Program-made: the position numbers and the translations under genes
Origin: JAKLDO01 sp035354435
GTDB lineage: Bacteria > UBP6 > UBA1177
Length of the DNA: 15,326 nt
Assembly (NCBI GenBank): GCA_035354435.1
Contig: DAOQAY010000063.1
Span: 1 to 15,326 of the forward strand
Reading direction: 5' to 3'
Notes under the pieces: model-generated
The model's database searches: none
What the model saw: only the letters and a program-made list of their open reading frames with translations
Told to the model about the DNA's origin: nothing
Part shown: piece by piece, positions 1-7,062 of the stretch
Layout: each line of letters begins with the position of its first letter
How positions within the stretch are numbered: position 1 is the first letter of the stretch

Positions 1-101
1 CAAATGATGCAAAGGGAAATACGGGTCCTCCCAAATTCAAAGATGCAAAATTTGTTATAGATAAAGAGAAAACAGAGATATCAATTACTTTGAGATATTG
101 A
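1..101 (+). CDS. 3' end of an unidentified protein (partial)
   Basis: An open frame entering from the left edge reads 33 codons in the frame whose first full codon is at base 3 and stops at TGA 99-101. The peptide ends in ...TEISITLRY. Hydrophobic residues alternate over its last strand and the final residue is aromatic, the pattern of a C-terminal beta-signal in outer-membrane barrel proteins. That reading is inference from a few residues. The frame overlaps the last 17 bases of the convergent CPHC gene. It may be real because nothing else explains these bases, but 33 codons free of stops can occur by chance. No function is assigned. Confidence 0.4.
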   Translation, partial: NDAKGNTGPPKFKDAKFVIDKEKTEISITLRY

Positions 102-444
102 GCTTTTTCAGACCATTTTCGATCATTTCTTCTATTTTTTTCTTGTACGGATCATCAAAACCGATTATGTAATCTTTGCCGAAAGTAAAAACGGGAACTC
201 CCGGCTTGTCAATCTTAAGTTCTTCCAATTTCTGGATATATATGATTTTGTTTTCCTGATTTGCACTTACTTCAAGCTTCCTGAATTCGATCTGAGGATA
301 TTTTTTGATAAGCTCATCAACAAAAGGTTCCGCTTTAATGCAGTGAGGACATGTCATTGAATGGAAGAAATAAAAGACCGGTTTTTCTGCAAAAAGCGGA
401 ATCATTAAAAAGAAAACAAAAGTTAGGATGATTATTTTCTTCAA
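85..444 (-). CDS. Exported thioredoxin-fold CPHC thiol oxidoreductase
   Basis: A 119-residue protein with an N-terminal signal peptide (residues 1 to about 19, hydrophobic core ending LFA) and a thioredoxin fold. The active site is CPHC at residues 32-35, the dipeptide of oxidising DsbA-type enzymes, and the cis-proline is P84 in GVPVF. It probably acts in the periplasm, forming or isomerising disulfides. It is much shorter than DsbA (no helical insertion), closer to a minimal thioredoxin or glutaredoxin-like domain. The start codon is TTG at 442-444. It has a Shine-Dalgarno GGAGAA six bases upstream, formed by the last codons of the preceding lipoprotein gene, whose stop codon lies between the two. 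The genes are 3 bases apart and probably translationally coupled. The 3' end overlaps the convergent partial gene at 1-101. The fold is confident; the redox direction is inferred. Confidence 0.88.
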   Translation of the reverse strand: MKKIIILTFVFFLMIPLFAEKPVFYFFHSMTCPHCIKAEPFVDELIKKYPQIEFRKLEVSANQENKIIYIQKLEELKIDKPGVPVFTFGKDYIIGFDDPYKKKIEEMIENGLKKLNISK

Positions 445-447
445 GAT

Positions 448-2802
448 CTATTCTCCAAAATAAAGACAATCAAGTTTTATGTTTTGTTTTGTATCAAATC
501 CATCATTAAGTTTAATTTCCGGTCTTGGAGATTCCTGTTCCCCTGATTTGAACATAGCGTTTGTTGCAATTCCGTCTGCCGGATAGTATATCTGTATTTT
601 GTTGTTACCTGAAATGTTCAACATGGCGATATAATCCGCAGCATCTGATACGGCTTTACCGTTAAGTGTCACTGAAGTGGAAAAAGGAACAAAAGAAAGA
701 ACCTGATCTTTGAGAGTCGTATCAGATGTAAGGGAAAATGCTGAAACAAGGGGAATTCTTGTAAAACTTGAATTATTTTTGTATGTGCTTTTTAAGAAAA
801 TATCGAGGAATATATTTACGGTATTTCCTGAAAGAGCAATAGCATACGGTGTTTCTCCGTCAACAACTTCCAGACTGTATGCTGCAACCGTTTTGTCAGG
901 ATTCAGAACAATCTCATAACTGTCAATATTTTCATTTTCTGCAACCCATTCCTTGAGTGATTTCCCGTTTACAGTAAATCCGAGATATATTTTTGATGTC
1001 GTAAGATCGAAATTCTGACCGGAAAGGTTGCTGTTCACATTTAAATCTCTGTTAATATAAGTCTTAAAAGGAATCCCGAGTATTCCCTCTCCATCATAGA
1101 TAATTTCATATTCACCTTCCGGAACCATAAAGGAGAAAGTGCCGTCTGTAAGATCGGAGAGGTTTATTACCGGAGTTTCAATACCATTTTCATCTTTTAC
1201 CTTAATAAAATCGGCATGTTCTGAAGTTATTGCAGTTCCATCGAGTTTTACAGTTCCTTCAACAACCATCGGAGCTATGTTGAAATTTATCTGTCTTTCT
1301 GTCATGTAAGTGTCATCGGCGTTAAGAAAGTTGAACTGTGTTGCACTAGTTCCTTCATTGTTGATGAATGATAAATCAATTGTAAAAGGCGAAAATTCAA
1401 AGGATCCAGTCACATTGTTCAGATGACTTTCAAATTCCATGCTGTAGGTTTTTGGAAGGTACGGTTGTGTAGCATCATTTGTTTTTGTTCTTCTGAGGAT
1501 GTAACCTTCATATGTCATATCAGAGCCTTCAGTTCCGAAATCTTTGATTACAAAAGTTGTCAGATCAAAGCCTACAGCTTTAAGCTTTCCTCTTGTGCAG
1601 TCGGCTCCTGTGCAGTTTGAAACTGAAGGAAGGTTCGTTCCGCTCAGGAATGTTACAGATCCGTAGATTTTCCCGAAATCAAGCGTGATATTGTGGCTCT
1701 GGTTTGATGAGAAATCACTGATAGTCTCAATCTTGAGGTATTGAGTGGGGTAGGTGTCTGCGGCAGGCAGATAGAGAACATTGAACGAAGCACCCTTGGT
1801 AAGCTCTACAGAATAGCTTTTTGTGGCAAGATCCGGAATTATTATAGCACTGATATTATCAAAAGGCGGATTTTCAACAAGAACGATCTGTCCGGTTGAC
1901 ATATCATATCCTTCGTTCACAGCATTACCGCTGTATGTCACAGTTTCAATATTGATAGGCTGGTTTAAAGTGTTCTGAAAATCAATTCCATTAGTTGAAG
2001 AAAGTACGGTACCTTTGAAAACAGATTGACCTGCACCAAGCTGGCCCTCAAAATAAACGGAATATTTTCCTGTCGGCATGATAAGATCGAAAGCTCCGAA
2101 ATCGGTATAAGGTATTGTAAATTCGTGTGTTCCTGATTTAAGTTTGATAAAAGTTGCGGTTTCCATTCCGGCATCCACAGACATTGCCGAACCATTTTTC
2201 ACAACTGAACCTGTGAAATGGAAAAAAGGAAGGTCAAAATCGAGAGTTCTGTCAGATGAAATATCAATATTTTCAAGGAGATTGATTTTGTTGTTCGATG
2301 ATGTAAGTCTAAAAGCAAAATTATATTTTCCGATTGGAAACTTAAATGTTTTACCTTTGAGTTCCGGAGTGATATCAGCAATTTTGAATTCGCTCAATGT
2401 TGCAGTGTTTTCTCCCCATAGCTCTCCTTTAAGACTGGCATCATCTTCATTTCCGCTTATAGTTATGGCACCTATTGTGATGGTCTTGGTTTTAATATCG
2501 ACAGTAAAAACTTCACCGGCTTTTATCTGAGTGCAGTTTCCTGTATATCCTCCTGAATCGTTATCGGAATCATTTTCAGTATCATTTTCAATATCAGTCA
2601 AGTCATCAGTGTCATCTGAAGCTGCATCATTATCTGTTCCTGAAACATCAGGATCATTATCAGCAACAGTATTGTCCTTTACGCATTCTGAACCATCCCA
2701 TATGTAGCCTGGATCACAGTCGGTTGAACTGCCGCCGCCGTTACAGGAAACCATGAGCGCAATAATAAAAACGAAAATTAATGAAAGAAATATCTTTTTC
2801 AT
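448..2802 (-). CDS. Large surface/periplasmic lipoprotein with Asp-rich linker and beta-sandwich repeats
   Basis: A 784-residue predicted lipoprotein of unknown function. Residues 1-19 are a signal peptide and MVSC gives the lipidated Cys20. C29 and C40 frame a CDPGYIWDGSEC motif. Residues 43-82 are a flexible acidic linker (17 Asp/Glu, no Lys/Arg). The rest is beta-rich with imperfect repeats: each opens with a strand like GTVKLDGTAI or GSVVKNGSAM and most continue to an F-x-VPxGxY turn (MPTGKYSVYF, VPEGEYEIIY). This recalls carboxypeptidase-regulatory-like or Ig-like sandwich domains. Six non-lipid cysteines (29, 40, 90, 397, 402, 779) could form three disulfides. I chose ATG 2800-2802 over an upstream frame-extending start because CGGAGG precedes it and the signal peptide begins there. 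It is followed 3 bases later by the CPHC gene, a plausible disulfide catalyst for it. Confidence 0.85.
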   Translation of the reverse strand: MKKIFLSLIFVFIIALMVSCNGGGSSTDCDPGYIWDGSECVKDNTVADNDPDVSGTDNDAASDDTDDLTDIENDTENDSDNDSGGYTGNCTQIKAGEVFTVDIKTKTITIGAITISGNEDDASLKGELWGENTATLSEFKIADITPELKGKTFKFPIGKYNFAFRLTSSNNKINLLENIDISSDRTLDFDLPFFHFTGSVVKNGSAMSVDAGMETATFIKLKSGTHEFTIPYTDFGAFDLIMPTGKYSVYFEGQLGAGQSVFKGTVLSSTNGIDFQNTLNQPINIETVTYSGNAVNEGYDMSTGQIVLVENPPFDNISAIIIPDLATKSYSVELTKGASFNVLYLPAADTYPTQYLKIETISDFSSNQSHNITLDFGKIYGSVTFLSGTNLPSVSNCTGADCTRGKLKAVGFDLTTFVIKDFGTEGSDMTYEGYILRRTKTNDATQPYLPKTYSMEFESHLNNVTGSFEFSPFTIDLSFINNEGTSATQFNFLNADDTYMTERQINFNIAPMVVEGTVKLDGTAITSEHADFIKVKDENGIETPVINLSDLTDGTFSFMVPEGEYEIIYDGEGILGIPFKTYINRDLNVNSNLSGQNFDLTTSKIYLGFTVNGKSLKEWVAENENIDSYEIVLNPDKTVAAYSLEVVDGETPYAIALSGNTVNIFLDIFLKSTYKNNSSFTRIPLVSAFSLTSDTTLKDQVLSFVPFSTSVTLNGKAVSDAADYIAMLNISGNNKIQIYYPADGIATNAMFKSGEQESPRPEIKLNDGFDTKQNIKLDCLYFGE
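451..456 (-). promoter_or_regulatory. Shine-Dalgarno that fixes the TTG start of the CPHC gene
   Basis: On the minus strand GGAGAA precedes TTG (442-444) by six bases and overlaps the Gly-Glu codons that end the upstream lipoprotein. The lipoprotein stop TAG (448-450) lies between the site and the start, so ribosomes finishing the lipoprotein are placed to re-initiate. Confidence 0.7.
2557..2676 (-). repeat. Low-complexity Asp/Asn linker-coding stretch
   Basis: Encodes residues 43-82 of the large lipoprotein, with repeated D-N-D, D-D and N-D steps. The DNA is made of imperfect GAT/AAT/TCA-rich units, so length change by replication slippage is plausible. Such linkers usually hold a folded domain away from the membrane or cell surface. 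Confidence 0.6.
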
Positions 2803-2841
2803 AAATTCCTCCGGGAATTGATATAACAAAATTACCTTCCA

Positions 2842-2869
2842 ATTATAGACGATGAGGATTCTTTTTCAA
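2842..2869 (-). promoter_or_regulatory. Sigma70-type promoter for the lipoprotein-CPHC operon
   Basis: On the minus strand a -35 box TTGAAA (2864-2869) and a -10 box TATAAT (2842-2847) are separated by 16 bases. This is 11 of 12 matches to consensus. Transcription would begin near 2835 and leave a leader of about 33 bases before ATG 2802. It lies in the only gap between this operon and era. Confidence 0.75.
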
Positions 2870-2891
2870 TAAATAAAATAGATTTGATGAA

Positions 2892-3824
2892 TCACCTGTC
2901 GAAATCCTTTTCGAAGCCGACTTTTTTGAGGAGTTTTTCTTTTTCGAACCAGTTTTCTTCGATTCTGACGAAAAGTTTGAGTCCGACCTGACATCCGTAG
3001 ATCACTTCGAGTTCTTCTCTTGCTTTTCTGCCGATCCTGCCGAGTGTGGAGCCTTTACTGCCGATGACGATGCTTTTCTGACTTTTTCTTGCAACATGGA
3101 TAGTTGCGTCGATAAGAAGGATATCTTTTGATTTGTGATCGGTCATTCTTTCAATTGTGACAACGGTGTGATAGGGGAGTTCCTGAGTAAGTTCCATGAA
3201 CAGTTTTTCTCTAATGATCTCAGATACTAGGAACGAGTCATCCTGATCTGTCGTCATGTCATCCGGAAAAAGTTGAGGTCCGGGCTGGCAGTATTTTTTT
3301 ATCTCTTCAAGAAGAGTATCAATTCCTGTGCCGTCAAGGGCGGAAATGGCAAATGCCGCATCAAATTTGAAATATTTTCTGAAAACTGCGATTGTGTCGT
3401 CGGCTCTCATTTTTTTCACGACATCGCATTTGTTGGCAACAAGTATGGTCGGTGTTCCTCTTTTCAGGTTGTCGAGAATGTGCTTTTCCTCTTCACCTAT
3501 TCCAAGTTCGGGGTGCTGTTTCGAGACATCAACAAAAAACAGAGTGAAATCAGATTCTTTCGCTGCTGAAAAGCTGTATCTGTTCATCCAGTTGTTGAGC
3601 ATCTTACCGAAGTCGGTGGCGGTAATTCCGGGAGTGTCGGTAAAAACGATCTGAGCATCATTTTTTGTATAGACTCCGCGGATCTTGTTTCTTGTCGTCT
3701 GTGCTTTTGGTGTGACGATCGAAACCTTTGATTCCACTACGGAATTCAAAAATGTGGATTTGCCGGAATTGGGAGCGCCGATTATTGCTGCAAAACCTGT
3801 GTATTTAAGTTCGTTACCTAACAT
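2892..3824 (-). CDS. era: GTPase Era, 16S rRNA-binding ribosome assembly factor
   Basis: A complete Era protein (310 residues; family about 300). Era binds GTP, docks on the 3' end of 16S rRNA and assists 30S subunit maturation, linking it to cell-cycle progression. Visible GTPase motifs are G1 GAPNSGKS (16-23), G2 around QTTRNKIRG (42-50), G3 DTPG (63-66), G4 NKCD (131-134) and G5 SAL. The C-terminal KH domain has its GxxG loop in IGSKGSTLGRIG. I chose ATG 3822-3824 because AAAGGA lies eight bases upstream. A GTG at 3840-3842 would add six residues without a convincing ribosome binding site. The gene overlaps the end of the asparaginase gene by 11 bases, so it is the last gene of the diguanylate cyclase-asparaginase-era operon. 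Identification is firm; only the start is uncertain. Confidence 0.96.
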   Translation of the reverse strand: MLGNELKYTGFAAIIGAPNSGKSTFLNSVVESKVSIVTPKAQTTRNKIRGVYTKNDAQIVFTDTPGITATDFGKMLNNWMNRYSFSAAKESDFTLFFVDVSKQHPELGIGEEEKHILDNLKRGTPTILVANKCDVVKKMRADDTIAVFRKYFKFDAAFAISALDGTGIDTLLEEIKKYCQPGPQLFPDDMTTDQDDSFLVSEIIREKLFMELTQELPYHTVVTIERMTDHKSKDILLIDATIHVARKSQKSIVIGSKGSTLGRIGRKAREELEVIYGCQVGLKLFVRIEENWFEKEKLLKKVGFEKDFDR

Positions 3825-4836
3825 TATCGTTGTCCTTTTCACCTGATATGCTTTCTATCATGAATTTTTTAACTTTTTCTATTGACTGATATCTTCCCAG
3901 AGCAACCATAAGCTTGACCAGTGTAGCTTCCCTTGTCATGTCAACTGCACTGATAAGTCCGTAATACTCGGCTTTCGAAGCAACTTCGTAAAGTCCGAGG
4001 TTGACTTTTCCGATCGGTGACTGGCTGCATACTGCAATAGGAACATTGTTTTCAGCAGCATCTTTAAAAAGTTCTTCGAGCCCGGGGTTGTCACTTGGAA
4101 TATTACCGCTTCCGTAAGCTTCGATAACGATACCTTTTACTTTTTTCTGTCTTACCATGATCGAAAATGTAGAAAAATCTATGCCGGGGAAAAACGGAAT
4201 TATGATGACATCTTCGACAAGTCTTGTGTCTATTTCAAAAACTCCCGGTTTTTTCTGAAGGTATCTGTGAAGTTTTTTCTCCATACCTATGCCGAGTTTG
4301 ATGATTGAGTTATAGTTAGGACTGTAGAATGCATCAAAATCCCACGAATCTTTCTTTTTGACCCTGTTTCCACGGAAAACGGTGTGATTAAAAAGAACGA
4401 CAACTTCCTTGAGTTCGCTGAAAAGAGCAACTTCAATGGAATCGACAAGATTCATCAGTGCATCACTTCTTCTGTTTTTAAGCGGAAGCTGAGAACCTGT
4501 CATTACAACGGGTTTATCAAGATTTTTCAGCATAAAAGATAAAGCCGAAGAAGTGTATGCCATTGTGTCAGTTCCATGAATTATCACAAAACCGTCATAG
4601 TTATCATAGTTTTCATTGATGTGTTCCGCTATTTTAACCCAATGTACCGGTCTGAACAGAGAAGAATCAATGTTCAAAAGCCTCGTCTGGGTGATTTTTG
4701 CATCAAAAAGCGAATTTATCGTATGATCGATGTAGTCAAAGGCATAATTTCCCGGTTTTAACTGTCCATGTTCATTGGATTCCATGACAAATGTTCCGCC
4801 AGTATGAATTATCAGTATCCGTTTTTTGCTGTCCAT
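3814..4836 (-). CDS. ansA: Type I (cytoplasmic) L-asparaginase
   Basis: A 340-residue L-asparaginase that hydrolyses asparagine to aspartate and ammonia. Both catalytic threonine motifs are present: HTGGTF (T12) near the N-terminus and HGTDTM (T89, D90). The substrate-binding D57-S58-S59 and the GSQLPLKNRRSD segment of the type I family are also visible. No signal peptide is seen, so it should be cytoplasmic like E. coli AnsA rather than periplasmic AnsB. CGGAG lies just before ATG 4834-4836. The gene starts 10 bases after the diguanylate cyclase stop and its end overlaps era. Activity on glutamine or as a Glu-tRNA amidotransferase subunit D is less likely, since the N-terminal GatD domain is missing. 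Confidence 0.93.
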   Translation of the reverse strand: MDSKKRILIIHTGGTFVMESNEHGQLKPGNYAFDYIDHTINSLFDAKITQTRLLNIDSSLFRPVHWVKIAEHINENYDNYDGFVIIHGTDTMAYTSSALSFMLKNLDKPVVMTGSQLPLKNRRSDALMNLVDSIEVALFSELKEVVVLFNHTVFRGNRVKKKDSWDFDAFYSPNYNSIIKLGIGMEKKLHRYLQKKPGVFEIDTRLVEDVIIIPFFPGIDFSTFSIMVRQKKVKGIVIEAYGSGNIPSDNPGLEELFKDAAENNVPIAVCSQSPIGKVNLGLYEVASKAEYYGLISAVDMTREATLVKLMVALGRYQSIEKVKKFMIESISGEKDNDNVR

Positions 4837-4846
4837 ATAAACTCCG

Positions 4847-5749
4847 TTATCCTAAAGTTATTCTATTCCTGCCGTTGTTTTTTGATCCGTACATCAGTCT
4901 GTCTGCTCTTTCAATTACCGATTCAACAGTGTCTCCGGGAATTAGCATTGTGGCACCGCCTGAAATTGTAGCGGAAATAAGAGTGTTATTTTCGAAAAAG
5001 AAAGATTCTTTCACAAGTTTTCTTAGAAGTTCTGCTTTTTCCGTAAGCTGTTCAACGGTTACATTACGGAGAATTACAACAAATTCCTCTCCGCCCCATC
5101 TCGAAATAAAATCAACGCTTCTTATACTTTCACGGAGCGTATTTGCGATCATTTTAAGCATTTTGTCGCCAGTGGAATGAGAGTATGAGTCGTTTATATG
5201 CTTGAATTTATCAATATCGAAAAAGATAAGCCCCATTCTCCAGCCGAACCTGTTCATTTCATCGATTCTGTCGAGTATTATCTTTTCGGCATATCGTCTG
5301 TTTGGAATTCCGGTGAGGGTATCATGCATTGAAAGCTGTTTGAGTTCTCCGATCTGAGAAGTAAGCTCAATCCGGGAAGATGAATTTGTAAAAACTTCAA
5401 TTGCACCCGTGACATCACCTTTTTCATTGAATAACGGCATTATTCTGACATAAACAGGAACTCTGTGACCGTCTTTATGATGAAGGTATATCTCGGATTC
5501 ATTGGGTTTTTTGCTCTGAATGGCTTTTAGCAACGGGCAGTTTCCTGTGCAAAGACTATTGCCTTCACCGTCGACATGAACGAGCATATTGTCATGGCAT
5601 CTGTGACCAGCTATCTCATCTCTGGAAAAGCCGGTAAGAAGTTCAGCCGCTTTGTTCCAGTGGAATATCATTCGTTCGTTATCAGTAAAGTAGACAGCCT
5701 CAAAAAGAGTGTCAAGAAGTTCGGTCAGGAATTTTTCAGTAAGGTGCAT
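4847..5749 (-). CDS. PAS-GGDEF diguanylate cyclase with a Cys/His-rich PAS domain
   Basis: A 300-residue soluble diguanylate cyclase making c-di-GMP from two GTP. An N-terminal PAS domain covers about residues 5-120, a short helical linker follows, and the GGDEF domain spans about 135-300. The active site is GGEEF (219-223). R210-x-x-D213 sits exactly five residues before it, the position of the inhibitory I-site, so product feedback is expected. FDIDKFKHIND (177-187) gives the metal- and GTP-binding residues. The PAS domain carries C51, H52, H58, C67 and C71 in an HRCHDN...LCTGNCPL arrangement, possible metal, haem or redox ligands. This Cys pattern recurs in PAS-GGDEF proteins as far as I recall; its ligand is unknown to me. 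No membrane segment is seen. GGAGAA lies three bases before ATG 5747-5749. It is the first gene of the operon with asparaginase and era. Confidence 0.93.
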   Translation of the reverse strand: MHLTEKFLTELLDTLFEAVYFTDNERMIFHWNKAAELLTGFSRDEIAGHRCHDNMLVHVDGEGNSLCTGNCPLLKAIQSKKPNESEIYLHHKDGHRVPVYVRIMPLFNEKGDVTGAIEVFTNSSSRIELTSQIGELKQLSMHDTLTGIPNRRYAEKIILDRIDEMNRFGWRMGLIFFDIDKFKHINDSYSHSTGDKMLKMIANTLRESIRSVDFISRWGGEEFVVILRNVTVEQLTEKAELLRKLVKESFFFENNTLISATISGGATMLIPGDTVESVIERADRLMYGSKNNGRNRITLG

Positions 5750-5779
5750 GAATTCTCCGTAAAAGTAACAAACCGCTTG

Positions 5780-5807
5780 ATTATATCAGGAATAACCCCG
5801 GTGTCTA
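5780..5807 (-). promoter_or_regulatory. Sigma70-type promoter for the cyclase-asparaginase-era operon
   Basis: On the minus strand TAGACA (5802-5807) and TATAAT (5780-5785) are 16 bases apart, 11 of 12 matches to consensus. The leader to ATG 5749 would be roughly 25 bases. The opposite strand of this 144-base divergent gap holds no equally good promoter; TAAAAT at 5853-5858 is a weak -10 candidate for the EFR1 gene. Confidence 0.65.
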
Positions 5808-5893
5808 ATTATTTAAATATCTAAATTTCTTCCATAATAATGCTGTTTGCTGTAAAATCCCTGATGTCAGAATTGAATAGTGGAGATAATGTC

Positions 5894-6688
5894 ATGAAAT
5901 CCGTTGTCTATTATTTTACCGGTACAGGGAATTCGCTCGTTGCGGCCCGGGATATTGCCGGTGGGCTACAGTGTGAATTGAGACCGATCCCTGCCGCTTT
6001 GAAACAGTCAAAGATTGAGCCTGATGCCGATAAGATCGTGCTTGTTTTTCCAGTTTATGCATGGGGTCCGCCAACGATAGTTAGAAGGTTTGTCAGAAAA
6101 TTTACAAGTCTGAAAGGAAAATCGGTTTACGCTGTTCTTACTTTTGGCGGTTCTCCGGGAGGAACTGTTGACATTCTCGCATCTGAAATTGAGCAGAAAG
6201 AAAGTAATATTGTTTCGAGTTTCGGTCTCAAAATGCCTGGCAACTGCATCACGCTTTACGGAGCGCCTAACGAGGAGAAGCTGAGAGATCTTTTTGATGA
6301 TTATATCAGTAAGATTAATAACATAGTTAAAGATATTGATACAAACGCAGAAGGCTTTAAAAGTGCGAACGGAAAGATATTCAATGCACTGTTTTCAGGT
6401 TTTATTTACAAAGCTTTTCTCACAGGGCTTCCCAAATCGGACAGGAAATTCTTCAGCGATGAAAAATGCACAAATTGCGGGATCTGTGCAAAGGTCTGTC
6501 CTGCATGGAATATTAAAATGAAAGATGGAAGACCTGAGTGGCAGGGTCATTGCGAACAGTGTATGGCTTGTATCCAGTGGTGTCCGGCAGAATCTATTCA
6601 GCATGGAAAAAAGACAATAGGAAGAAAAAGATATCACCATCCGGACATAAAAGTTACTGATATGTTCGAACAGGCAGGAGAAAAATAA
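5894..6688 (+). CDS. EFR1-type flavodoxin-ferredoxin fusion (FMN plus two [4Fe-4S])
   Basis: A 264-residue cytosolic electron-transfer protein. The N-terminal flavodoxin-like domain has the FMN phosphate loop FTGTGNS (8-14) and a second flavin-binding region VFPVYAWGPP. The C-terminal domain has two complete cluster motifs, C192/C195/C198 with C202 and C220/C223/C226 with C230, each CxxCxxCxxxC, then the RYHHP motif typical of the EFR1 family. Such proteins pass single electrons between flavin and ferredoxin-level partners; the exact partner is generally unknown. I chose ATG 5894 because the flavodoxin fold begins there and GGAG (5882-5885) precedes it by eight bases; an earlier ATG at 5840 would add 18 unlike residues. 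Its stop overlaps the start of the next gene (TAATG), so the haem-binding-like membrane protein is a likely partner. Confidence 0.92.
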   Translation: MKSVVYYFTGTGNSLVAARDIAGGLQCELRPIPAALKQSKIEPDADKIVLVFPVYAWGPPTIVRRFVRKFTSLKGKSVYAVLTFGGSPGGTVDILASEIEQKESNIVSSFGLKMPGNCITLYGAPNEEKLRDLFDDYISKINNIVKDIDTNAEGFKSANGKIFNALFSGFIYKAFLTGLPKSDRKFFSDEKCTNCGICAKVCPAWNIKMKDGRPEWQGHCEQCMACIQWCPAESIQHGKKTIGRKRYHHPDIKVTDMFEQAGEK

Positions 6689-7062
6689 TGGAAGAAACCC
6701 TTTACGAGATCGCTGAAATCACCGGGTTTGTGAATGTGGCACTTTTTTTCATACTTGCATCAGCTTACCTTTTTCTAAAATTCATGAGTCCGAAAAACAA
6801 GATGAAAAGATACATTTTCAAACTTCATCCTTATATCGGCATACTTTTTATGACATCAGTTGTAACTCACGGCTATCTCATGCTTCGCGGATTCCAGTGG
6901 CACACAGGAACAGTGCTTGGAATCATCATATTTCTGTCGATCATCTCATATGCTGTGCTTAAAAGAAATAAATGGAAAAAAGCACTGTTATTTCATCACA
7001 TTACAATAATTATAATCTTCCTTGCAATGACGGTCCACCTGATCTGGCCGGCATTGATATGA
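6688..7062 (+). CDS. Four-helix membrane protein, putative dihaem cytochrome b
   Basis: A 124-residue integral membrane protein with four predicted helices (about 14-32, 45-66, 74-91 and 99-120). Two helices carry histidines spaced H-x13-H: H47 with H61, and H103 with H117 (H104 is next to H103). This is the ligand geometry of ferric-reductase-like and NOX-type cytochromes b, where two b haems are stacked between two helices. I infer that this protein binds two haems and moves electrons across the membrane. It has only four helices where ferric reductase domains usually have six, so it would be a minimal form. The ATG overlaps the EFR1 stop by one base and has AGGAG seven bases upstream. EFR1 could therefore be the cytosolic donor. 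No flavin or NADPH domain is fused. An uncharacterised membrane protein with coincidental histidines is the alternative. Confidence 0.75.
   Translation: MEETLYEIAEITGFVNVALFFILASAYLFLKFMSPKNKMKRYIFKLHPYIGILFMTSVVTHGYLMLRGFQWHTGTVLGIIIFLSIISYAVLKRNKWKKALLFHHITIIIIFLAMTVHLIWPALI

Noticed and set aside
2803..2829. An upstream start giving nine more residues to the large lipoprotein
   Set aside because: The signal peptide begins MKKIF at 2802, and CGGAGG lies directly before that ATG; the extra residues would precede a normal signal peptide.
2870..2894. Short inverted repeat GATT/AATC after era as a terminator
   Set aside because: The stem is only about four AT-rich base pairs and includes the stop codon; too weak to call.
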